Program-made: the position numbers and the translations under genes
Shown: piece after piece, positions 9,057-18,463 of the stretch
How the letters are laid out: every line of letters starts with the position of its first letter
Numbering within the stretch: position 1 is the stretch's first letter
Assembly: GCA_949288415.1 (NCBI GenBank)
Contig: CASEKE010000015.1
Span: forward strand, 33,753 to 97,752
Source: an uncultured Spirochaetales bacterium
Lineage (GTDB): Bacteria > Spirochaetota > Spirochaetia > Sphaerochaetales > Sphaerochaetaceae
Reading direction: 5' to 3'
Length of the DNA stretch: 64,000 bases
The notes under the pieces: model-generated
The model's input: only the letters and a program-made list of their open reading frames with translations
What the model was told of the DNA's origin: nothing
The model's database searches: none

Positions 9057-9884
9057 TCAGGTCATTATTCTGAGATACGTTCTATCGTCGAAAGAGCAGT
9101 TCCCCTCCTCCACACCTTTGACGCTTTTGTGTATTCGGTAGCATAGCGGGTCCTCGGCAAGTATTTCGGCATGCCGTTTCTCTGTTTGTTCAAGCGATGG
9201 GAAAACCTCCATATAGCCGTCCGTGGCAAGTGCGATGCTCTCGCCCTTCGGTACAGATACCACGACGAGAGAAGAAGGGAGAATACGCAGAAAGCCGTCA
9301 AGAACGCTGTAGCCGTATTCGCTGTCGTCGCTGTTCTGGAACTTCTTCTGCAGACAGGACACGGAGTCGCAAAGCTTTCTTATCTTGCCCTGCCGGCAAA
9401 GAAGCTCTTCTTCGGAGGCCCCGTCAAGCAGCATGCTCCTGATCAGGTATGATCTGTATTCCTCATGGAGGATATCCACCTTCTTGTGCGTAGCGTAGAA
9501 TGTGTCGCCGACAAGGGCACCGCAGTCGCCAAGGCACCAAGCCTCATGCCTTTCGTCCGAGTAGATCGCGACATAGCATGCAATCCGCAGAGCAGGATTC
9601 TTCTCGGCGGAGCAAAGCATGCCTTCGGCCTCATAGAAGTCCGCAATGGCTTTGTCCAGCATCTTCAGGGCATCGAGGCATGATATGTCGCGCGGCATTT
9701 TCGACAACGCGTCTTTCACAGTCTCCATCGCCAGACGTCCCGGACTCTTTCCTCCGTACTCAAGTCCCGAGCGTGTGGTGCATCCGTCTATCACCGCCGC
9801 AAAATCTGGAGAAAAAAAGAATCCGTCCTCGCATCTCTCCTGGTCCGGTCTCTTTCCTTTTATGAAAGTTTCGATCAATTCCAT
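9057..9884 (-). CDS. PP2C-like (PPM) protein phosphatase
   Basis: A 275-residue protein with the scattered acidic motifs of the metal-dependent PPM/PP2C fold: EDG near residue 20, AAVIDGCT around 30-37, CLGDCGALVG in the middle, ALATDGYME and the C-terminal FDDRTYL. These are the expected metal-ligand Asp positions. No sensor or membrane domain is attached. The substrate is unknown and no kinase gene is adjacent. The start lacks a Shine-Dalgarno; TAGACT (9891-9896) ends 6 nt before the ATG, indicating a leaderless message. Confidence 0.65.
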   Translation of the reverse strand: MELIETFIKGKRPDQERCEDGFFFSPDFAAVIDGCTTRSGLEYGGKSPGRLAMETVKDALSKMPRDISCLDALKMLDKAIADFYEAEGMLCSAEKNPALRIACYVAIYSDERHEAWCLGDCGALVGDTFYATHKKVDILHEEYRSYLIRSMLLDGASEEELLCRQGKIRKLCDSVSCLQKKFQNSDDSEYGYSVLDGFLRILPSSLVVVSVPKGESIALATDGYMEVFPSLEQTEKRHAEILAEDPLCYRIHKSVKGVEEGNCSFDDRTYLRIMT

Positions 9885-10007
9885 GGAGAAAGTCTAATGC
9901 CGCCCGGTCGGGAAAGCAAGCTTCCGTTTTCCCCGATATCGTGCGAAGAAATGAAAAAAATCCCGAAGACCGCCGATGGTGGAATATAATCATCACCAGG
10001 AGAGAAC

Positions 10008-11975
10008 ATGATAAGCAAGGACGGAAATAGACTGGTCTACAGGTTCGATGCGGAGACGCTCATGATCGAGCCCTGGGGAAAGGACAGCCTCAGGATACGT
10101 AGCACAATGGCCCCGCGTTTCATCGACGACGACAGGGCGCTCACGGAGAAAGCGGAGAAGAACGCCATCGTAAATGACATGACGATCGAAAACGGAAGGA
10201 TACGTGCCTGCATATCGGAATTCGGCACGATCTCGATATACGACAGCGACGGAAGGCTTCTTTTGCAGGAGCTCTCGCGAAACAGAAAGGACCTGCATGC
10301 CACAGACTGCAGCGCAATCGAGATAGAAGCAAGGACGTTCTCTCCTGCAAGGGGATCGGACAACTACCATATCACATGGCATCTCAAATCGCTTTCGAAA
10401 ACAGAAAGGATCTACGGAATGGGACAGTACCAGCAGCCCTATCTGGACATCAAGGGAATGGACTTCGAGCTGGCACATCGCAACAGCCAGGCAAGCGTAC
10501 CTTTCTTCATCTCGTCTCTCGGATACGGGATGCTGTGGAACAATCCGGCGATCGGCAGAGCGGTCTTCGGCCTCAACATCATGCAGTTCGAAGCCTACTC
10601 CGCAAAGGAGCTTGACATCTGGATAACGGCGGGAAGCACCCCGAAAGAGATAGAGAGGAACTATGCGTCCGTGACGGGAAAAGTTCCGATGATGCCGGAG
10701 TACGGACTCGGGTTCTGGCAGTGCAAGCTGCGCTACAGAACGCAGGAAGAAGTTCTGAATGTAGCGAGAAAGTACAGAAGTCTGGGCCTTCCTCTGGACG
10801 TCATCGTCATCGACTTCTTCCACTGGCCCGTCCAGGGATCCTGGACTTTCGATCCGGCGTATTTCCCCGATCCGAAGGCAATGGTGGACGAACTTGCATC
10901 GATGGACGTCGAACTGATGGTGTCAATATGGCCGACGGTGGATAGGAGAAGCCCGAACTGGAACGAGATGCTTGAAAAAGGTTACCTGATACGGATCGAG
11001 AGAGGGTTCAGAATCAGCATGGACTACGAAGGCAACACGGTCCACTACGATGCGACGAATCCGGAGGCAAGAAAATATCTCTGGAACAAGATCAAGGACA
11101 ACTATTACAGATACGGCATAAAGACGTTCTGGCTCGACGAGGCGGAACCGGAGTACGCTGTGTACGACTTCGACAACTATCGCTACATGGCCGGCAGCGA
11201 TCTCGAGGTCGGCAATATCTATCCTCTATGCTACGCGAGAACATTCTACGAAGGCCAGGAAGCGGAAGGACAGAAGAATATAGTGAACCTTCTCAGGTGT
11301 GCATGGGCAGGAAGTCAGAAATACGGAGCCCTGGTCTGGAGCGGAGACATAGCCTCCAGCTACGAAAGCCTCAGAAACCAGCTGGCGGCGGGTCTCAACA
11401 TGGGAATCGCCGGAATCCCATGGTGGACTACCGACATCGGAGGTTTCCACGGAGGAAATCCGCAGGACGAAGGATTCAGGGAGCTATTTGCCAGATGGTT
11501 CGAATGGGGCTGCTTCTGCCCGGTGATGAGACTCCATGGCGACAGAGATCCAAAACTTCCGCAACTGGGTTCCACAGGGGGCGCACACTGCCTTTCAGGC
11601 TCCGACAACGAGGTATGGTCCTACGGAGACGAAGTATTCGGAATCTGCCGGAAGTACCTTCTTCTGAGGGAACGCCTCAGGCCTTATACGAGAGAAGTCA
11701 TGAAAGAAGCTCATGATCATGGAGATCCTGTGATGCGACCTCTTTTCTACGAATTCCCACAGGACGGCATATGCTGGACGATCGAAGACGAATACATGTT
11801 CGGAGGAAGCTATCTTGTAGCCCCTGTGCTCGAACCAGGTGCCAGGGAAAGAAAGGTATACTTTCCCGCAGGTTCGCAATGGGAATCGATAGAAGACGGA
11901 TCGATGCATGAAGGCGGAAGGAGCGAGACCGTGGCTGCCCCTCTCGACGTCATACCCGTATTCAGGAAAAAATGA
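10008..11975 (+). CDS. GH31 glycosidase, alpha-xylosidase-like
   Basis: A 655-residue glycoside hydrolase of family 31, which removes terminal alpha-linked xylose or glucose with retention of configuration. The order is an N-terminal beta-sandwich, a TIM barrel from about residue 230 (GLGFWQCKLRY), then beta domains. The nucleophile is D377 in FWLDEAEPE and the acid/base is D447 in VWSGDI. The strand motif VIDFFHWP resembles YicI-type alpha-xylosidases more than alpha-glucosidases. No signal peptide, so it is cytoplasmic and acts on imported oligosaccharides. AGGAG lies before the ATG. It is single-gene and convergent with feoAB. Confidence 0.88.
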   Translation: MISKDGNRLVYRFDAETLMIEPWGKDSLRIRSTMAPRFIDDDRALTEKAEKNAIVNDMTIENGRIRACISEFGTISIYDSDGRLLLQELSRNRKDLHATDCSAIEIEARTFSPARGSDNYHITWHLKSLSKTERIYGMGQYQQPYLDIKGMDFELAHRNSQASVPFFISSLGYGMLWNNPAIGRAVFGLNIMQFEAYSAKELDIWITAGSTPKEIERNYASVTGKVPMMPEYGLGFWQCKLRYRTQEEVLNVARKYRSLGLPLDVIVIDFFHWPVQGSWTFDPAYFPDPKAMVDELASMDVELMVSIWPTVDRRSPNWNEMLEKGYLIRIERGFRISMDYEGNTVHYDATNPEARKYLWNKIKDNYYRYGIKTFWLDEAEPEYAVYDFDNYRYMAGSDLEVGNIYPLCYARTFYEGQEAEGQKNIVNLLRCAWAGSQKYGALVWSGDIASSYESLRNQLAAGLNMGIAGIPWWTTDIGGFHGGNPQDEGFRELFARWFEWGCFCPVMRLHGDRDPKLPQLGSTGGAHCLSGSDNEVWSYGDEVFGICRKYLLLRERLRPYTREVMKEAHDHGDPVMRPLFYEFPQDGICWTIEDEYMFGGSYLVAPVLEPGARERKVYFPAGSQWESIEDGSMHEGGRSETVAAPLDVIPVFRKK

Positions 11976-11980
11976 TGGCC

Positions 11981-12009
11981 GATGGCATGGATGTACTGTC
12001 CATGCCATC
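11981..12009. terminator. inverted repeat between convergent genes
   Basis: An 11-bp perfect stem (11981-11991 with 11999-12009) and a 7-nt loop lies between GH31 and feoAB and overlaps the feoAB stop. On the minus strand a T run follows about 10 nt later, so termination is plausible but not classical. Confidence 0.45.
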
Positions 12010-14359
12010 ATGCGAGACCGCACGCAAGTGCGATCAGATGTACCAGAAATGCAGAGACCCAGGCAAGCACTGTGTTTCCCAGTACGACATATATGGCCCA
12101 CTTGAGACCGAGCTCACGTCTGACAGATGCGATGGCGGCGACGCACGGGGAATAGAGCAGGCAGAATACAAGCAGCGACACAGCCGCCGCAGGAGCAAGC
12201 ACAAGACGCAGCGCCTCTATCGAGCCGAACAGCACGGACAGTGTCGCCACGACACTTTCCTTCGCCATGAAGCCCGTGATCAGCGATGTGGATATTCTCC
12301 AGTCGCCGAAGCCCAACGGACCGAATATCGGAGCAATCCACCCTGCAACCAGTGCAAGTATGCTCTCATGACTGTCCGTCACGACATTCAGATGCGTGTC
12401 GAAAGTCTGCAGACACCAGATGATGATCGTAGCAAAGAAAATCACGGTGAAAGCTCTTTCAAGGAAGTCCTTTGCCTTGTCCCACAGGAGCAGTGCCACG
12501 TTCTTTGCACCTGGCATCCTGTAGTTCGGCAGTTCCATCACAAACGGTACCGCCTCTCCCTTGAAAAGCGTACCTCTCAGCAGCAGGGCCACCAGAACTC
12601 CGACAACCATTCCGCCGAAGTAGAGAGCTATCATCACAAGTGCCCCATGGTCAGGGAAGAATGCCTGTGTGAAGAAAGCATATATGGGAAGCTTGGCCGA
12701 GCAGCTCATGAAAGGAGTGATAAGGACCGTCATCCGTCTGTCCCTCTCGGAAGGCAACGTGCGGCTTGCCATCACTCCGGGCACGGTGCATCCGAACCCT
12801 ATGAGCATAGGGACAATGCTTCTTCCCGACAGTCCGATCTTTCTCAGAAGCTTGTCCATCACGAACGCCACACGGGCCATGTAGCCGCTGTCCTCGAGCA
12901 ACGACAGGAAGAAGAACAGAGTGACTATGATCGGCATGAAGCTTACGACTGATCCGACCCCACTGAATATTCCGTTTATCACCAGAGATTCGATCACCGG
13001 ATTCACTCCCAAGCCGGACAGCGCGGAACCGACCAGGCCGGACAGCGCGTCGATCCCTGATTCCAGAAGACCGGAAAAGAATTCTCCGATAAGGCCGAAC
13101 GTCAGGTAGAAGACAAGCCCCATTATCAGGATGAAAGCCGGTATCGCGGTGTACTTTCCGGTAAGGATTCTATCTATCCTCATACTGCGAGAATGCTCCT
13201 TGCTCTCATGAGGCTTGATCACCGTCTCGGCACCGACCTTGCGGATGAAGGAAAACCTCATGTCCGCAATGGCTGCAGCTCTGTCGAGTCCCCTCTCCTT
13301 CTCCATCTGCCAACGGATGTGCTCGAGCATCTCCTGCTCGTTATGGTCCAGAGAAAGGCTCTCGAGCATTATCGGGTCACCTTCCGCAAGCTTGCTTGCG
13401 GCAAAACGGAGAGGAATGTTCTTCTCCTTTGCGTGATCCTCGATCATGTGCATGATTCCATGCAGGCATCTATGGACAGCTCCACCATTATCGCTGGAAT
13501 CGCAGAAATCCTGCCTCGACGGCTTCTCCTGGTACTTCGCCACATGGATCGCATGGTCCATCAGCTCCTCTATGCCTTCGTTCTTGGCAGCGGAAATAGG
13601 GACTACCGGTATGCCGAGCATCTCCTCTAGAGCATTGACGTCTATCGAACCGCCATTTTCCCTGACCTCGTCCATCATGTTCAGTGCAAGAACCATCGGA
13701 ATGTCGAGCTCGATGAGCTGCATCGTCAGGTACAGATTCCTCTCGATGTTCGTGGCATCCACTATGTTGATGATTCCTCTGAGATGCTCGCCGAGCACGA
13801 ACTCCCTGGTGACGATCTCCTCCTGGGAGTACGGAGAAAGGGAATATATTCCGGGCAGGTCGGTGACTATCGCATTCTCGTGTCCGCGGATTCTTCCATC
13901 CTTCCTGTCCACAGTCACACCAGGGAAATTTCCGACGTGCTGGTTGGAGCCTGTCAGCTGGTTGAAAAGCGTGGTCTTGCCGCAGTTCTGGTTTCCGACA
14001 AGGGCGAACGTCAGAAGCTCGCCGTCGGGAAGAGGATTTTCCGTCTTCTTCTCATGGAAACGACCACCCTCTCCGAGTCCGGGATGGCTCGACTTCTTCC
14101 TTGTAGTGAACTCCGCAGGATCGGATACCCCGTCCTCCGGATTCTCGACCATGATTCTTGAACAGTCGTCAAGGCGGAGCGTAAGCTCGTAACCCTGTAT
14201 CCTGACTTCCACCGGATCCCCGAGCGGGGCATGTTTCACCATGCCGACTTTCATGCCCGGGATAAGTCCCATATCGAGGAAATGCTGCCGAAGGGCTCCG
14301 CTTCCTCCGACAGAGACAATCGTGGCACGCTTTCCTATCTCAAGTTCCTTCAGTTCCAT
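12008..14359 (-). CDS. feoB: FeoA-FeoB fusion ferrous iron transporter
   Basis: A 783-residue fusion. Residues 1-75 are a FeoA SH3-like domain (MELKELEIGKRATIV start). After a linker, residues from about 125 hold the FeoB G domain: GNQNCGKTTLF (G1), the DLPG motif (G3) and NMMD (G4). The rest is a helical spacer and about eight to ten membrane helices with the CTVPG and CSAKLP Cys motifs typical of FeoB gates. It takes up Fe2+ across the inner membrane under GTP control. ATG 14359 matches the usual FeoA start and follows glnN by 16 bp with no terminator between, so glnN and feoAB probably share a transcript. Confidence 0.93.
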   Translation of the reverse strand: MELKELEIGKRATIVSVGGSGALRQHFLDMGLIPGMKVGMVKHAPLGDPVEVRIQGYELTLRLDDCSRIMVENPEDGVSDPAEFTTRKKSSHPGLGEGGRFHEKKTENPLPDGELLTFALVGNQNCGKTTLFNQLTGSNQHVGNFPGVTVDRKDGRIRGHENAIVTDLPGIYSLSPYSQEEIVTREFVLGEHLRGIINIVDATNIERNLYLTMQLIELDIPMVLALNMMDEVRENGGSIDVNALEEMLGIPVVPISAAKNEGIEELMDHAIHVAKYQEKPSRQDFCDSSDNGGAVHRCLHGIMHMIEDHAKEKNIPLRFAASKLAEGDPIMLESLSLDHNEQEMLEHIRWQMEKERGLDRAAAIADMRFSFIRKVGAETVIKPHESKEHSRSMRIDRILTGKYTAIPAFILIMGLVFYLTFGLIGEFFSGLLESGIDALSGLVGSALSGLGVNPVIESLVINGIFSGVGSVVSFMPIIVTLFFFLSLLEDSGYMARVAFVMDKLLRKIGLSGRSIVPMLIGFGCTVPGVMASRTLPSERDRRMTVLITPFMSCSAKLPIYAFFTQAFFPDHGALVMIALYFGGMVVGVLVALLLRGTLFKGEAVPFVMELPNYRMPGAKNVALLLWDKAKDFLERAFTVIFFATIIIWCLQTFDTHLNVVTDSHESILALVAGWIAPIFGPLGFGDWRISTSLITGFMAKESVVATLSVLFGSIEALRLVLAPAAAVSLLVFCLLYSPCVAAIASVRRELGLKWAIYVVLGNTVLAWVSAFLVHLIALACGLA

Positions 14360-14375
14360 ATCCATCCAACCAAGA

Positions 14376-16463
14376 TCATAGGTAGAACAGCATCTCCGCA
14401 TACGATGGATACGGCCATGCGTCCGCTGCTACGATCAATTCGAGCGAATCGGAGAACTTCCTGACCTTCTCCATTGCTGGAAGTATGCAACGTTGCGAGT
14501 AATGGGCAAGCTCGCTTCCCTCGTATTCCTTCGCATTCTCTGTGACTTCCTCGAGCTCCGCGGAAGCGTCGTACAACGCATCCGTCAGCTTGGAGACCTG
14601 TTCGAGATGCCGTATCTCGCTCTTGTACGGGAAATCGGAAATGGCTTTTTTGGCAACCAGTCCCCTGGCAATCTTCCCTGTATAGGCCTCCATACTTGGA
14701 AGCACCTTGCGATTGATCATGTCGATGAGAGTCAGTGCCTCTATGTGTATCGTCTTCGAGTACTCGTCGTTGAGCACCTCGTAGCGCGAAGCGATCTCGA
14801 CGCGGCTGTAGACCCCGAAGCGGGCAAAGACATCGACATTTTTGTCAAGAAGGAAAGTGTCGTACGCATCGGGAGCGGACTTCAGGTCTAGCAGGCCTCT
14901 TCTCTTGGCTTCCTCACGCCACGATTCCGAGTAGTTGTTCCCGTTGAAAACGATCCTCTTATGCTTCAGATACTCGTCCTTTATGAGCTCCGTCACGGCT
15001 TTCTTCATGTCCTGCTCATCCTTGAGCCTCTCGTAGAAATCAGACAGAGATGCCGCAACAATCGTATTGAGGACAATGTTGGGATCGGCGACGCTGAACG
15101 AAGAGCCCAGCATGCGGAACTCGAACTTGTTCCCGGTGAATGCGAACGGACTTGTCCTGTTGCGGTCTGTCGTGTCCTTCTGTATCTCCGGAAGCACATG
15201 GACGCCGCCGAACTGCATCTTCTGCTTGATCTTGCCGAAAGCCTGCTTGTTGGAGCAGAGCGCCTCGAGAATCTCCGTGATGTCATCCCCGAGGAACATG
15301 GAAACTATCGCAGGAGGGGCCTCGTTTCCGCCCAGTCTCTGGTCGTTGCTGGCGCTTGCGACCGAAAGCCGCAGAAGATCCTGATACTCGTCGACGGCCT
15401 TGATCGTCGCGACCAGGAAGAGAAGGAACTGGGCATTGTCGCGCGGATTGTCACCAGGCTCCAGAAGATTCACACCTGTATCGGTCTGGAGCGACCAGTT
15501 GTTGTGCTTTCCCGACCCGTTGACGCCGGCAAACGGCTTCTCATGGAGAAGACATGCGAACCCATGCTTCTCGGCAAGCTTCTTCATAAGCTCCATCGTG
15601 ATCTGGTTATGGTCGACGGCAACATTGGTGATGGTATAGACGGGTGCCAGTTCATGCTGGCTTGGGGCTGCCTCGTTGTGGCTGGTCTTGCTGTATACGC
15701 CAAGCTTCCAGAGCTCCTTGTCAAGATCGTGCATGAACTCGCTGACCCTATTGCGGATAGCTCCGTAGTAATGGTCGTTCATCTCCTGTCCCTTCGGGCT
15801 CCGTGCTCCGATGAGCGTCCTGCCCGTGAACACAAGATCCTCCCTACGGACATAGTCCTTCTTATCGATTAGAAAGTACTCTTGTTCCGGACCGACTGTG
15901 GTTATTACGCGCTTGACGTCGTCGCGCCCGAACAGCCTGAGAATCTTCAGCGCCTCGGTTCCTATGGCCTCCATGCTCTTGAGAAGCGGCGTCTTCTTGT
16001 CGAGAGCTTCTCCGGAATATGAGCAGAACGCCGTGGGTATGCAGAGCGTATCGTCCTTTATGAACGCATAGCTCGTGGGATCCCATGCCGTATAGCCTCT
16101 CGCCTCAAACGTAGCCCTCAGTCCTCCGGAAGGGAACGATGACGCATCGCTTTCTCCCTTTATCAGGTTCTTTCCGGAGAACTCCAGGAGCATCTTCCCG
16201 CCCTCTCTCGGGCTGATGAACGACTCATGCTTCTCCGCGGTGATGCCCGTCATAGGCTGGAACCAGTGGGTATAGTAGGAACAGCCATGTTCCAGAGCCC
16301 ACATCTTCATCGCATTCGCAACGGAATTCGCTATGTCGATCTCAAGTTCCTTGCCGTCTTCGACCGTTTTCTTGAGGGCCTCGTACACATCGCGAGACAG
16401 GCGCTCCCTCATCGTATCGTCATTGAAGACGAGAGAACCGAATATTTCACCGATTTTCTCCAT
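14376..16463 (-). CDS. glnN: glutamine synthetase type III
   Basis: A 695-residue GSIII, which makes glutamine from glutamate, ammonia and ATP. Length, the N-terminal TFEARGYTAWDPTSYAF region, GPEQEYFLID, the NGSGKHNNWS active-site motif and NRTSPFAFTGNKFEFR are characteristic of the GlnN group found in Bacteroidetes, some Firmicutes and spirochaetes. A strong GGAGGGGGAGAG precedes the ATG. A perfect 16-bp palindrome sits 30 bp upstream of the start, a likely operator. It leads the glnN-feoAB pair. Confidence 0.95.
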   Translation of the reverse strand: MEKIGEIFGSLVFNDDTMRERLSRDVYEALKKTVEDGKELEIDIANSVANAMKMWALEHGCSYYTHWFQPMTGITAEKHESFISPREGGKMLLEFSGKNLIKGESDASSFPSGGLRATFEARGYTAWDPTSYAFIKDDTLCIPTAFCSYSGEALDKKTPLLKSMEAIGTEALKILRLFGRDDVKRVITTVGPEQEYFLIDKKDYVRREDLVFTGRTLIGARSPKGQEMNDHYYGAIRNRVSEFMHDLDKELWKLGVYSKTSHNEAAPSQHELAPVYTITNVAVDHNQITMELMKKLAEKHGFACLLHEKPFAGVNGSGKHNNWSLQTDTGVNLLEPGDNPRDNAQFLLFLVATIKAVDEYQDLLRLSVASASNDQRLGGNEAPPAIVSMFLGDDITEILEALCSNKQAFGKIKQKMQFGGVHVLPEIQKDTTDRNRTSPFAFTGNKFEFRMLGSSFSVADPNIVLNTIVAASLSDFYERLKDEQDMKKAVTELIKDEYLKHKRIVFNGNNYSESWREEAKRRGLLDLKSAPDAYDTFLLDKNVDVFARFGVYSRVEIASRYEVLNDEYSKTIHIEALTLIDMINRKVLPSMEAYTGKIARGLVAKKAISDFPYKSEIRHLEQVSKLTDALYDASAELEEVTENAKEYEGSELAHYSQRCILPAMEKVRKFSDSLELIVAADAWPYPSYAEMLFYL

Positions 16464-16482
16464 ACTCTCCCCCTCCAGGGCC

Positions 16483-16508
16483 TTAGATAGACTAACTCTA
16501 TAGAGTTA
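16483..16508. promoter_or_regulatory. palindromic operator candidate upstream of glnN
   Basis: TAACTCTATAGAGTTA (16493-16508) is a perfect 16-bp palindrome. A second, partly overlapping dyad, TTAG-N5-CTAA, lies at 16483-16495. Both are 20-45 bp upstream of the glnN start, where a repressor would act. The binding protein is unknown; it does not match GlnR/TnrA or NtcA consensus sites as I know them. Confidence 0.45.
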
Positions 16509-16674
16509 AAGCATTTTTTTCAATCGCTTGAATGTCATACAAAGATCCAAATGCGTATTTTTTCTTAAGACTATCCTGTTAATTTGCTTATGAGAAAGAA
16601 ATAATTTTGGAAAATTTTGAAGTTTTTTTGTTCTTGACATACGTACTGATATTGTCGAAACAGAAGCATGGGAA

Positions 16675-16680
16675 TAAAAT
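16675..16680 (+). promoter_or_regulatory. candidate -10 box for cstA
   Basis: TAAAAT lies 17 bp after a TTGTCG -35-like hexamer and about 33 bp before the cstA start, leaving room for the TGGAG ribosome binding site. The A+T-rich stretch from 16509 to here is otherwise empty. Confidence 0.35.
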
Positions 16681-16713
16681 CGAATACAAACATTGACAAA
16701 TGGAGTGTAAGCA

Positions 16714-18384
16714 ATGAGTGGAATTTTGATTCTTACAATCGCAATCGTAGCCCTCGTTCTTGGTTACGTGTTCTACGGCAGGTACCTTGCTAAAAAGTGG
16801 GGTGCCGACGATTCCATCAAGACTCCTGCATATGAATACAGAGATGACTTGGACTATGTTCCTACAAAGAAGCAGGTCGTGTTCGGTCACCAGTTTGCAT
16901 CCATCGCAGGAGCAGGCCCGATCAACGGACCGATCCAAGCTGCAGTATTCGGCTGGGTTCCGGTATTCCTCTGGTGCGTGATCGGCGGAATCTTCTTCGG
17001 AGCGGTACAGGATTATTCATCCATGTTCGCTTCCGTCAGAAACAAGGGCAAGAGCATCGGGTTCATCATCGAACTGTATGTCGGAAAGGTCGGAAAGAGA
17101 CTGTTCCTCCTCTTCGTATATCTGTTCAGCATCCTTGTCGTGGCAGCATTTGCCGACATCGTAGCAAAGTCATTCGGCGTCACAGGGGCCGATGCTGCAA
17201 TCGATCTTGCAAACAGCCAGGTCGCCTGCACCAGCACGCTGTTCATCGTGGTCGCAGTAGCTTTCGGATTCTACATCAAGCATTTCAATCCTTCCTCGCT
17301 TGTAAACACGATAGTATCGATCGTGCTTCTCATAGCATGCGTGACGATCGGATGCCTTCTGCCGTTCAGCCTCTCCGTCGGAACATGGGAATACTTGGTC
17401 TTCGCATACATTCTCATTGCTTCTGTAACTCCTGTATGGGCACTTCTGCAGCCTAGAGATTACCTGAACAGCTACCTGCTCATCTTCATGATCATTGCAG
17501 CGGTTCTCGGAATTTTCGTATCCAATCCTACGATGGAGCTTCCCGCTTTCACGGCATTCACTACAAGCGCAGGATCGATGTTCCCGATTCTCTTTGTGAC
17601 AATCGCATGCGGTGCAGTTTCCGGATTCCACTCTCTCGTGTCTTCCGAGACGGCATCCAAGCAGGTCGAGAAGGAAAGCGACATGCTTCCGATCTCCTAT
17701 GGCGCAATGCTCATCGAGAGCCTCCTCGGAATCATCGCACTCATCGCTGTCGGAGCGATCAGTGCAGGTGGCAACATCCCCGCGGGAACGCCTTCCGTCA
17801 TCTTCGCAACCGCAGTATCGGGATTCCTTGCAAAACTTGGCATTCCGTCTGCGATTTCATTCACGCTGATCAGCCTTGCAGTAAGCGCATTCGCACTGAC
17901 GAGCCTCGACTCGGTCGCACGTGTCGGACGCCTTTCCTGGCAGGAGCTCTTCCTCGACGAGGAGGACGACATGAACAACCTCAAGCCTTGGAAGAAGATC
18001 ATCACGAACAAATGGATCGCGACGATACTAGTCCTCATTCCGTCCTACATTCTTGCAAAAGTCGGCTATGCGGAAATCTGGGCTCTCTTCGGATCTGCGA
18101 ACCAGCTTCTCTCCGTGCTTGCGCTTGCAGCTGTCGCCGTGTATCTGAAGAAAGTGAAGAAGACCAACAAAATGATGTTCTTCCCGATGTTCTTCATGCT
18201 CGCTGTAACGCTCACGGCGCTCGTCCAGCTCGTATGGAAGAACATTGTGTCATTCGGAGCATCCTCGATCTCCGTGACCGGACAGACGCTGCAGATAATC
18301 CTCGGAGTACTCCTGATCGCACTTGCGATAATTGTCGTCGTAAAGTGCTGCCAGAAGCTCTTCTCCAAGGAAGAAGCGAAATAA
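16714..18384 (+). CDS. cstA: CstA family peptide/pyruvate transporter
   Basis: A 556-residue membrane protein with about 14-16 helices. The N-terminal segment FGHQFASIAGAGPINGP and the FLWCVIGGIFFGAVQDY stretch identify the carbon starvation protein family. Family members import peptides or pyruvate, coupled to protons. The protein is shorter than E. coli CstA (about 700), as is usual for the compact bacterial type. TGGAG sits 8 nt before the ATG. It is a single-gene unit ending in a strong terminator. Confidence 0.9.
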   Translation: MSGILILTIAIVALVLGYVFYGRYLAKKWGADDSIKTPAYEYRDDLDYVPTKKQVVFGHQFASIAGAGPINGPIQAAVFGWVPVFLWCVIGGIFFGAVQDYSSMFASVRNKGKSIGFIIELYVGKVGKRLFLLFVYLFSILVVAAFADIVAKSFGVTGADAAIDLANSQVACTSTLFIVVAVAFGFYIKHFNPSSLVNTIVSIVLLIACVTIGCLLPFSLSVGTWEYLVFAYILIASVTPVWALLQPRDYLNSYLLIFMIIAAVLGIFVSNPTMELPAFTAFTTSAGSMFPILFVTIACGAVSGFHSLVSSETASKQVEKESDMLPISYGAMLIESLLGIIALIAVGAISAGGNIPAGTPSVIFATAVSGFLAKLGIPSAISFTLISLAVSAFALTSLDSVARVGRLSWQELFLDEEDDMNNLKPWKKIITNKWIATILVLIPSYILAKVGYAEIWALFGSANQLLSVLALAAVAVYLKKVKKTNKMMFFPMFFMLAVTLTALVQLVWKNIVSFGASSISVTGQTLQIILGVLLIALAIIVVVKCCQKLFSKEEAK

Positions 18385-18401
18385 ACGAGCTTCACTTAAG
18401 C

Positions 18402-18429
18402 AAAACGGGACCGGCAAGGTCCCGTTTTT
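18402..18429 (+). terminator. rho-independent terminator of cstA
   Basis: AAAACGGGACC and GGTCCCGTTTT form an 11-bp stem with a 5-nt loop, ending in TTTTT. Confidence 0.9.
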
Positions 18430-18463
18430 CATTTACGTCCATGACGCTTGAATTTCTTTCTGC

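Noticed and set aside
11972..12952. 326-codon plus-strand frame opposite feoB
   Set aside because: His/Arg/Gln-rich translation antisense to the FeoB membrane domain; a codon-bias shadow.
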